A stretch of 64,000 bases of DNA, taken from assembly GCA_012064385.1 (NCBI GenBank), contig QRDG01000350.1:519426-583425 (forward strand), read 5' to 3'. Source of the stretch: Puccinellia tenuiflora (taxonomy: Eukaryota; Streptophyta; Magnoliopsida; Poales; Poaceae). The notes below the pieces were generated by a model. It was not told the DNA's origin. It saw only the letters and a program-made list of their open reading frames with translations, and searched no databases. Shown piece after piece: positions 35,032 to 45,884 of the stretch (its first letter is position 1; each line of letters opens with the position of its first letter). The translations under genes were made by a program, and so were the position numbers.

Positions 35032-36514
35032 CACTAGTAGCAAAAGGGCTATAGCCGCTAGGCTCTTACTGGCGAACAAAAATAAGTGTTTGCCAGTGGT
35101 AAATATCACTGGCGCACCAGAATAGTACTGGTTCGCCAGTGGTAGTTGTCTTACCGCTGGCGAACAAGACAGGTGTTGCGCCAGTGGTAAACGCGAGCCC
35201 GGGGCATCCCAGCGGGGCCAACTACCGCTGGCGAACGTCCAGTGCGGTTCGCCAGCGGTAAGTTAAGTACCACTGGCGAACAAGAAGCATCGTTCGCCAG
35301 TGGTAGCTAGCACCGCTGGGGTCTCCCGTGCACACACCTACCGCTGGCGAACTTTTACGGCTGTTCGCCAGTAGTATAGCAGATACCCCTGGCGAACAGG
35401 GAACACGTCCGCCAGCGCATGTGCATACTACTAGTACCCGCCTGCGTCGCGCCCTAGCTAGGCTTATCTTTCTCCTTATCGCCTCACCACACACGCGCGT
35501 CTCTCTCCTCCTTATCCCCTCACCACACAACACACACGCGCGTCTCTCCTCTGCTCCCTTGCTCGATTCCCCACCCCTGCTCGCTCCCGCCGGCGACCCC
35601 AACAGCTGCGCGCCGTCCACGCCACCGCCCACACGCCGCGCACTCCCGAGCCTGCCGCCGCCGCCGGCGACCCCCACCGCCCACACGTCGCGCGCACCCC
35701 TCCTCCTACCCTAGCCTGCCGCCGCCACCGCGAGCTCCCATCCTCCTCCGTGAGCGCCGAGCCCACGCCCTCCTCCTTCTCTCTGCCTCCTCCCTCCCTC
35801 TTCCTCCTCCCATGCCTCTTCTTCCTCCTCCCATGCCTCTTCTTCCTCCTTCCTCCCTCTTCCATGGCGGCCCAGGGCGAGGCGGCGAGCTCGACCTCGG
35901 CGACGACCGCACGGTCGACCTTGGCGGGGAGGGAGTCCGGGGCGGGGACATTGAGCTCGAGCTTGTGACCGATGGCGCGGCAGCGAAGCAGGCCCAGCTC
36001 CACCCGCATCTCTCCTGGGTCCACCGCCAGCCACGGCGCCGCGTCCGCGAGACCCACCGGCAGCGCACCGCGTCCGCGAGCTCCTCCCCCCGTCGAGCTC
36101 CTCCACGCACGCGAGCTCCTCCTCCTCGCCCTGTCTCCCAGATCCGCCTCCCTCCTTGCTCCGCGCGCTGGAGAGCCACGCTCTGGTCGGCGAGGCCACT
36201 CTACTAATGCCTATCGTTAGACCCACCGCCGACGAACCAGCCCGCTGAGCGGATCCCGGACCAGGCCGTCGAGCGACATTTTTTTTAAACGTGAAAAAGA
36301 TACTGCTGGCGAACAAAACACAATTCGCCAGTGATAAAATGTCCTACCGCTGGCGCACATGCATATCGTTTGCCAGCAGTAACCTTCCTTACCGTTGGCG
36401 AACAACGGTTCACCAGCGGTAACCTGTTACCACTGACGACTATAGCGCTGGCGAACCACTTGTTCGCCAACGGTAGCTTAATTAGGTTCGCCAGTGGGCA
36501 TTTTCCTACTAGTG
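35032..36514. mobile_element. Non-autonomous CACTA (En/Spm) transposon
   Basis: A 1483-bp element with ends CACTAGTAGCAAAAGGGC and, inverted, CACTAGTAGGAAAATGCCC, flanked by the 3-bp duplication TGT (35029-35031 and 36515-36517). Both subterminal regions carry many copies of CTGGCGAAC and GTTCGCCAG in both orientations, the usual transposase-binding array layout. The GC-rich core (about 35430-36240) encodes no transposase. On the - strand near 36057-35870 a protein-like stretch (LGLLRCRAIGHKLELNVPAPDSLPAKVDRAVV) looks like a captured gene piece. Confidence 0.92.
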
Positions 36515-36517
36515 TGT

Positions 36518-38511
36518 GTTTTAAACCGTACAAATGATTGGTACGAGGTATGAGGAAGTTCAGGAAAGATCATAACGGGCTATGATCACCAAGGAGTTTT
36601 GAGTAAAATATTTAAAGGAAGTCACTTTGTTTCCAAAAAGATAAACTAGCTTTCTGCAAAATGAGCCATAGCCTAGACCCTTCCACCATACTTAGTCTTA
36701 GCATGTATACTCTTTATTTACCCTTTTTGGGTGACTTGCATGTACGTTCAAGCGTACGCACCTGTCATTGTTGTTCCTTGCTATTAACCTAGTCATACCT
36801 AGAGGAGCAGTTGAAGACGAAGTTTTCGACGACGACTTTGCGAACTAGGACGTTCTTTCCAATCAGTTGCTTGTAGGGTTTCAGCATGCGACTTGGGCTC
36901 GACAATGCTTTTGAAGTTTCCGCTATTATTTTATTGAACATTGCTCATTGAGACATTATTGTAAGACTTGACATATATGTGTAAGAATTTGTGTTCGGTA
37001 GTGTAGTCGATGTAGAATTTCATATCAGATCTAGTTATGCGCAACGACAAACTGATCATGAGATCGTCGTGGTATGCATAACACGTATTTCAGACAGCTA
37101 GTTCGGGGTCCCCACAATATGCTTCTATTTTCATTATATAAAGTGATTGTGTTTAAAACCATATAAGGTTTTAATGTGTTTGGACTACTTTGTTTTTTAC
37201 ATTATTTTTATATAATTTAAAGTCTACCCATCCTTAATTTTTTTGTCCTCCGCACCTGATAACATGCCAATGTAAATATACATAATTTGCTAAAAGAAAG
37301 GCATAAATAAATTCATAAGGTCTCACAAGCAGTACAAGATCAATAATTAGGTCTGAAATTTGCATATATGGATATTACATACCCGCAACGATTGTTTGCT
37401 GTCAGGTTCCTCTTCATGTTTTAATAATTCTTCAACGAAAAGTTATAAGTAAGTTCTTCAATGATGCATCGGAAGAAGTAAAACCCTAACCTCACTTTGC
37501 AGGAGAAGGGGGGTGAAGGAAAAATCCTCTTACGACGACGGGTCCTCAAGATTTGTTGAAGTGGGTACGGAGTAGGAAGAGCGGCTCTTGAATCGCTGGC
37601 CCTAGACGATAAATAAACCGGATAAATTTTGGACCCCCCTACCCTGAAAGTAGCGACGGTAAATGGCAACGTAAACCTACCTAGAATCATCGTCCCCACG
37701 ATGGATGCGGTTCGGCTGCATGGGAGGAGACGTTCACTCACCCACTGTCCGCCCTTCTCCCCCAGCCCGAGCGTGCCACGTCAGTTTTTGGATTCTTTGG
37801 CACGTGGTTTTGGCGCCAAATTTATTTGGCGCCGACATGTAAAACTTTGGTACCATCCACACTGGTGCCGAACGAAGGGGCTATGTTGTGAAATTGTTTT
37901 TTCGGAGGCGCTAGATAAGGGATTATTTCCTTTTTTCTCAAAAAAGGGGGGGGGGGGGTCCCCAGCCTCTACATCGAGCGATGCACATAGTCTTTTATTG
38001 TATCATTCAGAATATCAAGTTTACATATCACGAATCATCTAAGGTTAAAACATGAATCAACCATCGGAAAAATGACATCATAACATAACTAAGCATCCCG
38101 TAGTCGTCTAGTATGCTGCCACATAGCTCGGCTGAAAATATACTGAGCGATCTTCAGGAGTCGAGCATACCCAGTAACCATAAGTTCCCGCTGGTTCAGG
38201 ATTAGTCCCCCTGTCGTTGGTTAAAAAAGAAATGAGGAGAAAATAATGGATGATTTCTACATATAAGGAAGGACTGCTCAATGAGAAATGGTCGAAAGCT
38301 AAGGGGCTAAAAAAAGAGAGCAACATGAATCTTAATGAGTTGGACGCGCCAATTAAGCCGGTGACGTCCAACTAGTTGTTGGAACCAGTTTTCGACCATT
38401 CACGCCCATGTCACACGCCTTGCCTGAACTGGGCTAGGCGAGCCCACATGCGATGTTCTCTATCTCTTCTCATCCCAACCAATTAGTGATTTAGCGAGAC
38501 CCCACTACATA
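36518..38511. other. Gene-free stretch, possibly old retroelement debris
   Basis: No supported frames. Features seen: a run of 13 G at 37946-37958, and a palindromic TTTGGCGCCAAATTTATTTGGCGCCG near 37809-37836. AT-rich sequence at 36780-37240 resembles LTR debris but has no clear ends. Confidence 0.35.
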
Positions 38512-38531
38512 AACTATATAAGATCGTCTCA

Positions 38532-38590
38532 AACGATGTAACTATTATGTCCAATTAATAAAGCATGCCGCCATGGCCTTTCCTAAAAAA
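38532..38590 (+). mobile_element. 59-bp retroposed tail with a 20-bp target duplication
   Basis: AACTATATAAGATCGTCTCA (38512-38531) recurs with one change at 38591-38610. The 59 bp between them end in CTTTCCTAAAAAA and contain AATAAA. This is an extremely 5'-truncated non-LTR insertion. Confidence 0.75.
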
Positions 38591-38610
38591 AACTATATAA
38601 CATCGTCTCA

Positions 38611-39423
38611 TTTCTCTCAACTAGCATTACAAATTATATGTTTTGTGCCAGGTTATCTAAATCGAGGCTGCCGCGTACGTACGAGAAAGATAGGAGAGGA
38701 GGCGATCGTGGCGATCGTGGCGGCGGCCTAGGGTTTCAACCCTAGCCGCCGCCGCCGGTGATATCTGCAGCTTCATCGTCGTCGCCGGCAAAGATTCGAC
38801 GGGTCCTCGCCTCCTCTAGGTGCCGTCTGGCACTAGAAGGGGGTGGGGACCTCGGACCTGCGCACGGCGCTTTTCGAAGGTCCTTAATGGTAGAGTTTGG
38901 TTTTGGTCGTCATCTTCTTCGTTAATGGAGATGGTATCGTCTGCAATAAGTGATCTTCCACGCTTCGTTCGACGGCGAGATATTCTTCCCGACGTCAATG
39001 GTGGCTTTGGAAGATCAAGTCTGTCTAGGTATGGTTCTTCAGATCTTGCTTCGCCAGATCAATCTTGGATTGTTTCTCATGGTTGCCGCGAGGAGGTTTG
39101 TCCTTGCAATATCTATCCTGGCTACTACGTCTTCGGCAATGATGATTTGTTCTCTCGACTCCCAACGACGTCGACAAAGTGGTTCGGTTACTTGTCAATA
39201 TCAGTGGTGGTGCTCTTGCCGATATTGCTTGATTAATCTAATGGCTGCGTGCGTGCATAAAGCCTTGGCATTGCGGCTCAAAATTAAAAAGTTTATTTCC
39301 AACACCGTGAATTTCTAGGTACCCCGATCCGAAGCAGTTGTGTTCAAATAGTCAGATTTCCAAAGCTACGATAAAAATGAGATCGATACAGAAACGAATC
39401 GCATTGGATCCAACCGTCAATAT
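38611..39423. other. GC-rich block of unknown nature
   Basis: At 38700-38820 GCCGCCGCCGCC and a short inverted pair (CCTAGGGTTTCAACCCTAG) occur. Overlapping frames at 38820-39236 and 38950-39318 lack known motifs. The layout is like the leader of a plant non-LTR retroposon, but no tail or target repeat was found. Confidence 0.35.
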
Positions 39424-39965
39424 GGATGTGTTTGGTTGAGGGTTCAGACTGCATGGGTTGGGGCCAACCAGATTTTGCCGGGCCACCCCATTCGTCTGAG
39501 TGTTTGGTTGTCTAGTTGGAGCGAACCGAGTTTCGTGTTTGGTTTCCTGAGTAGGAGTGAATGTAGCGAACCACTCTCGTGTTTGGTTGTGTGATTCCGA
39601 GTAAATGGGGCGAACCAGTTTTCATGTTTGGTTGATTGAGCGAACCATAAAAAGTGAGAAAACAGTTTACTTGTTATTTCAAAATTGTGCAAAGATATAA
39701 TCAGATCCTTTCAAGTAAATTCAAACCAAAACATAGCAGCAACCGATTATATACCTGTTGTTACGATAATTGTAATGAAGACTCACAAAAACGAATTTTT
39801 TGACAAACATAAGATGACCAGTTCGACAGACATAAGGTTCGACATACATAAAATCACTCGACACTCATAATGACAGACATAGACCAGTTCGACAAATATA
39901 AGGTTCGACACACATAAGGTTCGACAGACATAAGGTTTGGCACACATAAGATCACTCGACCTTAT

Positions 39966-41016
39966 CTAATCTTTCCACTCTTTCTTGATGTACCTAGCCA
40001 TCCAAGTCTGCTGACCTGTGTGTCCCATCTTCATGAAAGCTTTGGCACTCTTAGGATTCTCAACCAGAAAAGCAAAATAGTGAGCAATTTGCGCCTCGCT
40101 AAAGCCTTCCATACCCAGCAAAGTTTCATATAGTGCATCAGGGATTTCATCAAGAGGTGGCTGAGGGGCAGATTTCTCACCGGCTGTGATGATGGCAGCT
40201 GCAAGCTCAGATCCTACACGACCAAGAATGGAAACAAGGCCTTCTTCTTCATTAGGATCCTTCTTGTGCTTCTTCACTGCCTTTGTGGCAGAGGTCCCTT
40301 CAGATTGTGCAATTACAGCTTCATCATCCTCATCACAGTCCATTGATGTTGCAGCAGTCCCAATAGGTTCGCTTGACCCTTTAGCATACTTCCCAGTTGC
40401 CAAACGGTCACCATATATGATCTGCATCTCTCGATAGTTCTCTATTGGTTTGTTGATGAACTCAGCTGCAGCTTTGTGCTTCTGAAATTAACAAGTAAAC
40501 AGCAAGAATATGAAAGAATGTGAAAGAAAACAAGTATTTCAACAAGTAATACAAGAATTTGCAACAACAAGTATACAACAATTCCAGCAAGTATATGAAA
40601 TAAAACAGCAAGTATATGAAAGAAAACAACAAGTAATACAACAATTCCAACAAGATTGAACGTACCGCAATATAGTTTATAGCCATCTCATGCTCTAGCC
40701 TTATGGTGAATGTTTCTTCTTCCCACTGTGCACCACTGACTGTGTCTTTGATTTTTTGGATCATGCCATACCTCTTCTTAATAGTTCTATGATGGTTGCT
40801 TATCTGTGCTCCAGTCAAGGATTGGCGAAAGTGTTCATTCAATGCCCTTGCACAGCCATTGTAGTGCATCATCTTAAATCCTGTAGATGTCCTTGAACCA
40901 CCTTCCACAAGTGCACATAGGTGCTTCAACATGAAAGTTGACATGGAACTAGTCCAGCACACCAGTGAACGACCCTCTGAACCTACTGCCGCCTCATCCG
41001 TTGCTTCCGTAGCCAT
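39966..41016 (-). CDS. PIF/Harbinger ORF1, Myb/SANT-like DNA-binding protein
   Basis: Two exons on the - strand (41016-40666 and 40481-39966) give 288 residues. The N-terminal half carries a Myb/SANT-like trihelix with conserved tryptophan and aromatic spacing (VCWTSSMSTFMLKHLCALVEGG, YNGCARALNEHF, LTGAQISNHHRTIKKRYGMI). This is the pattern of plant Myb/SANT-like proteins such as the ORF1 of Harbinger elements. The middle is acidic and Ser/Thr-rich; the C-terminal part (ALYETLLGMEGFSEAQIAHYFAFLVENPKSAKAFM) is the region found after this domain in its plant relatives. ORF1 proteins bind the element's ends and bring the transposase into the nucleus. It lies 3' of the transposase gene with a 133-bp gap. 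No damage is visible. Confidence 0.88.
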
Positions 41017-41149
41017 TCCCTAAACACTTTACATAGATTGTTCGAAATATTACAAAGATTGTTCAAAATATTACAAAGATTGTTCATAGGAACATTACAT
41101 AAATAGTTCAAATCATTACAGAAATAGTCTAGAGGTTACACAAAATGGA

Positions 41150-42469
41150 CTAAGCATCTTGGTTGGCAAGGTATTGTGCACGCCCTTCCCACATTGCATT
41201 GGCTATATTATTCATAAGATTGACGGTGGCTTGATGTTCTCTAGCTTGGCCTCGTGTAGTTGTAGCATGTACAACATACGTTGGGGCTTCAGGTGGGTGA
41301 TTTTGTGCTTCTATGAAGATATCATCAGCCCCATCAGTCAACATCCAATTATGTATAATGCAGCATGCTTGAACAATGTCAACTTGCATAGGGTATGGGT
41401 GAAAGGGCTTGGCCTCATCTAGGACTTTGAATCTCCTCTTGAGCGAACCAAATGCACACTCAACCCTTATGCGAAGTGAAGAGTGCCTAAGGTTATACAA
41501 TTCCTCGGCATTTTCAACTGGATGGTGTCCCCATTCGTTTAGATGGTATCTTGTATTGCGAAAGGGAGGCAGGAATCCAGGCTTAGCCCCATAGCCAGCG
41601 TCAACTAAGTAATATTTACCTACAACATATCATTAATTAGCTAGGTACTTATTTGTCATCTACATTGCAAATTGACACAATTTTATTAGTTTTACCTGTT
41701 GGTACACGTAGGCCATTAGGTCTTTCTAATGCATCTTTTAACACTGTTACATCATGAGCTGTGCCCTCCCAACCAGGCAGCACATAAGTGAACCTCCCAT
41801 CAAAATCTACCGCAGCCAAAACATTTTGTGAAGTGAAAGACTTTCTATCACGGAAAGCTGGCTCCATGGCCTTAGGCACAGAACATTTCACGTGGGTACC
41901 ATCAATTGCTCCAATACAATCCTAATTCATCAACATTACACCCAGTTAGCAACCTAGAAATTTTCTAGAGGTTCTAAATTACCACATCTATTGCCTACCC
42001 ATCTTACCTTAAAATATGGATCCCATCGATGGTTGCCTGCAATTTGAGGTGCAATATCCAGGGAAGGTGGCTTGATATATTCATCTCGCAACTCACCAAT
42101 AGCATGCAATACTAAGTTGAAATATCTGCTTGTAGTTTCAGTTGACCTATCAAAATTTGTTGCAACTAACCTAGTTCTCAGATTGTGGCCAATTGTGTTG
42201 AGAAACATTGCAACTTGCTCCTCAACAGACAAGTGTATAGTATCTTCAAGCAAATGGCGTTCCCTGAACACATTACAGAACCGAAGAAATGCTCCTTTAC
42301 CAAGCCTAAGCATGTTTTTGCAAGTAGTCTCATCCCTCCAGATTTTGTTATTCAAATACTCCATACGCATCCTATCTCTTTCAGCAATTGGTGCATAGCA
42401 AATGGGTGGTCGTGCTCTTTTTTTTTTTTCTAGACTCAACAAGAACCACAGCCATGACCATCCAAACAT
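41150..42469 (-). CDS. PIF/Harbinger transposase (DDE nuclease)
   Basis: Three exons on the - strand (42469-42008, 41921-41696, 41619-41150) join in frame to 385 residues, a usual length. The N-terminal part has the plant Harbinger helix-turn-helix region (LRLGKGAFLRFCNVFRER, LSVEEQVAMFLNTIGHN). The DDE domain shows all three acidic residues: CIGAIDGTHVKC (first Asp), KYYLVDAGYGAKPGF (second Asp) and RIRVECAFGSLKRRF (Glu), and the element also contains WEGTAHDVTVL. Introns have standard GT-AG borders and the exon phases fit (0, then 1). No stop or frameshift is seen. It would cut and join the element's ends together with the ORF1 product. The start at 42469 is the first ATG in frame; a later ATG at MRMEYLNN is possible. 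Confidence 0.92.
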
Positions 42470-43073
42470 ATGCAGCAGCAGCCCAAATTAACAAATTTGT
42501 TTGATTTCCCATCTAAAGGCAGATCCAAAATTTAATTTCAGCAAGCAATTTCTAGGGATTTAAAAAAGAAAGCAACCTTTGTAGAATGATGTCTGTACCT
42601 TGCCAGTTCACTGCAGGAGGAGGTCGCCGGTGTCCCTTGCCGCCGCTGCTACTGCTTCACAGGTCGCCGCCGCCGCCGCCGCTCCTTCCCGTGCCGCCGC
42701 CGCTCCTTCCCGTCCCTACGGCTGCACCGGCCGCCGTCTCCCGTGCAGTTCCGCTCGGATGTACGATGGGAGCCTCCGGCGGCTAGGGTTCCATCGTGGA
42801 GGGCGAGGGGTGAGAGAGGGGTGAGTGAGGGGGCGAATGAGCGAGGAGGAGCACGGTCGACCCGCGGGCCTGGTGACTCCGATTTTGCCGTCTCCCCCGT
42901 ACAGCATATTTCGGGAATATTCCCTCCCTGGCCGCTCCGCCCCCGACCCGCTCGCGAACCAAACAACGTGCGAACCGGTGCGACCCGACACGAGTCGACC
43001 CCGCTACCCCAACCAAACACATCCTATATTGCAACCGAGAGACCTATCCAGCCCTAACGCGCTGGCACGCACG

Positions 43074-44296
43074 ATGGCCGCCGCGTCTGAATCTTCCCGC
43101 CGTCCTCCATGGCCGGATCTCCCGGAGGAGCTCCTGGGCTTGGTCCTCGCGCGCCTGCCGTCGCACGCCGACCGCGTCCGCCTCCGCGCCGTGTGCCGAA
43201 CATGGCGCTCCAGCGCGCGGCAGCAGCACCCTTTGCCGCCGCTGTTGCCATGGCTCGTCCTACCCGACGGCACTTTCCTCAGCCTACCCGACGGCGCGAT
43301 CCACCGCGTGCTAGTCCCGCACGACGTCTGCCACCGAGTCTCCACCGGCGGCGCGCTCTTCCTCGTGCACGGCGACGGCACGTGCTCCCTCACGAGCCCT
43401 TCCCCCGCCGCCACCACTGCTCTCCCAGAGCCAGCGTTCTGGTTCCGGAAAAACTCACGCGCCAACCACCGCTTAAATAGCATCCGGAAGGCGGTGGTTT
43501 CCGATGAGCTCGTCGCCGTCCTGAAGACAAGCGGCCGCTACGACGTCCTCGCCTCTACTCGGGGCAGCGAGCCGCCATGGACGACGACGACGAAGTGGGC
43601 GCCGCCTAAATGCAGCTTCACCTCCGATATTGCGATCTTCAAAGGTAAGCTGTACGTCCTCACCACGCACGAGCAGCTCCATGTCGTGGACGTGGATGAC
43701 GACCAGACAACCGCGGCGTCGGCAGAAAAAACCTTACGCATAGGCAGCATCCCGTGGGATGACGAAGAACGCAAGTATCGACGACAATACAATCCTTACG
43801 CGAAAAACAATTACCGACAACGGAGGTACCTCGTCGTGTCCGGCGATCAGCTGCTGATGGTGAAACGGATGATCAACATACCGCCGGTGTTTGCGGAAGA
43901 CAGTGGATAGAGAAGCGGACTCACCGGTTCAGGGTCTTCGAAGCGGCGGGCCTGCTGAACGACGGCCATGGACAGTGGAGAGAGGTCGTTATGTTGACAG
44001 GGCGCGCGCTATTCGTCAGCGAAGGCTGCTCTGAGTCCATTGTCATTCCTGCTGCAGTTGACGCGAAATGTGGCGGCGGCGCTGCCGGAGCTCAAGAAGG
44101 CTGCATCTACTTTATAACCGAGTCTGAGGACCACGGCATGTACTTCCGTGACGAGGGCATCCGTGAGAATCCAGTTCTCGACTCCGGTGTGTACCACATG
44201 AGAGACCAAACAGTGACGTCTTTGCCGTTGGAGACATCGTCGACGATGTTTGCGGAGGGTCCGTGGGCTTCAACTTGGATTTTTCCGGAAACTTGA
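43074..44296 (+). pseudogene. F-box protein gene with one frameshift
   Basis: From the ATG at 43074 the frame encodes an F-box at about residues 13-50 (WPDLPEELLGLVLARLPSHADRVRLRAVCRTWRSSAR), which would bind SKP1 in an SCF ubiquitin ligase. A repeat-like C-terminal domain of the plant F-box-associated (DUF295-like) type follows (LPDGTFLSLPDGAIHRVLVP, FTSDIAIFKGKLYVLTTHEQLHVVD). It ends at 43910. The family-like continuation (QWIEKRTHRFRVFEAAGLL, GRALFVSEGCSES, GCIYFITESED, GVYHMRDQTVTSLP) runs in another frame to a stop at 44294-44296, so a single-base change sits near 43888-43900. Without it the protein would be about 400 residues. The start is the first ATG after the Harbinger element, only 49 bp away. 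The upstream frame stays open into the transposon. The truncated 278-residue form may still be made. Confidence 0.85.
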
Positions 44297-44639
44297 ATTA
44301 TATACTCCTAAATTTGCACATACTGTCTTCTCTGATCATTCATGCATTTATGCATGCGTGGATTTTGTTGGGAGTGGTGTATTGCTACATGGATGACAGT
44401 GCACAAACTTAACGACAAATTAATACGTACTAAGCTGGAAGATATGTTTTGGTTGGTTGTGTGTACGTACACCACAGTGGTAGGTTGTTCTCTCTTCAGG
44501 CGGAACTTGTGGCAAGAACACATTTGTAAACAAAAAAGTTGAGAATTTGACAATAGTGATGATTTGAAACAGAAGACCAAAATTTGAAGTAGACTTGGGC
44601 CTTTAAAGTGTGCGGGTGATGGGCCGTCCTTGTTGTCTC
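44297..44639. other. Short intergenic gap between the F-box and TAD3 genes
   Basis: AT-rich, holds the F-box 3' end and the TAD3 promoter. I could not pick a convincing TATA box. Confidence 0.4.
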
Positions 44640-44823
44640 TTCTGCGTTCCCAGCCTGGAAAGAGGCGAGAGCAAAACCCAGAGCTCTGCCCTCCCAGTTT
44701 CGCTTCCCGGATCCATCGCCAGAGATTTCACAGCCGCTGGGAGACCCCTCTCCCTCTACCGCCGCCGGCCGAATCAGCTCGCCGCACTCCCCTGTCAACG
44801 AAGAATCCACTCCGCACTCAAGA
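44640..44823 (+). other. Probable 5' untranslated exon of the TAD3 gene
   Basis: GC-rich leader ending at a donor CAAGA|GTAAGC; the next acceptor TTGACTTCAG lies at 45872, twelve bases before the first ATG (45885). No upstream coding start fits the protein family. The exact 5' end is unknown. Confidence 0.45.
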
Positions 44824-45884
44824 GTAAGCTGCAAGCTCTTCTTGGCTCCTTCTGTCTGCTGATGCCTAGTTAGGGTTTCCACCTGCTGAGCATGAATATT
44901 GTCACTTTACCCAATTAAATTGTTTCTCAGCGTGGTAGCTAGTGGAGTTCTTATCTCTGATCTAACAAATTTAAATATCTTGGCTCCGATGCGAATCTGT
45001 CAGTGTTTCAGATTATTTTTCAGAGGCAAAATGGCACCAATTTTTCAAATTCACACTTTAACTACGGAGAGTTGTTTCTTTTAGTTAATAATGTTACATT
45101 GGTGAGGAGAGTTCTAACCTGATGTAAAATCAGTAATAAAATGCTCCATTGCGCACCTTATTGTTTTAGCACGCCTTCCGGCCTTTCCATCTAAACAAAA
45201 ATGATGTGAAAATAAACCGCTTGCTGTGACTAGCTCATTTTGGGCATCTTTCACCTTGAAGTTGGATGTGTAACTTAACTTTATGTGTCATACGGGCCTG
45301 ACACTGTAGTTACCAATCATAGATAATGAACGGCGATAACGCCCGACTTTAAATTAATAGAGCGACAAACGGCTAGTGATGACAGAAAGTGCTGAGGAAA
45401 AAAGCATACAAGGTAGAACAGAAATGTTACCAGACATACGTGAAAGTGGAATTTTTGTTTAGTCTAGCGTAGAGTTGACAGTGAATCTGGATAAGCTGAC
45501 CACCAAGTTAGGACTTATGTGGAATGTTTATCCTGGTATCATAATGGGCATGATACCCCATGCGTGATTAATTAGGTGAGATTTTATTTTGCACGATTGA
45601 TGCTTTTGTGCTGTTAACTCAACACACGCTTCTGCTCTAGCTCACACCTATAGCACCTGCACCAACTCTTTCGCTCTGAGCCTCTGATCTCCACATTATT
45701 CACAGTTATTACTTGCCTCTTCAATTTATTTATTTATCAGATTTATCAATCTATTTCTCTATTCTCTTGTTCATTGCACGTTTATTGGTCCATTGCCGTC
45801 ACTTGTAAATTTAGATTAATCAACTTCTTTGCTTAATAATATACTCATGAGTTATTTGTTTCTTGACTTCAGTTTCCATTGAAA

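Larger units (their letters stand above)
39424..43024 (-). mobile_element. PIF/Harbinger transposon, apparently complete
   Basis: A 3601-bp element bounded by the 15-bp terminal inverted repeat GGATGTGTTTGGTTG (39424-39438; inverted at 43010-43024) and a 3-bp duplication TAT (39421-39423 and 43025-43027). Subterminal copies of GTGTTTGGTTG follow at the left end. It carries both genes of the superfamily, transposase (42469-41150) and the Myb-like ORF1 (41016-39966), both on the - strand and both open after splicing. It could therefore be autonomous. Confidence 0.92.

Noticed and set aside
35222..36316. Long frames inside the CACTA element as a host gene
   Set aside because: The segment is enclosed by CACTA ends with a TGT duplication, so at most it is a captured fragment.
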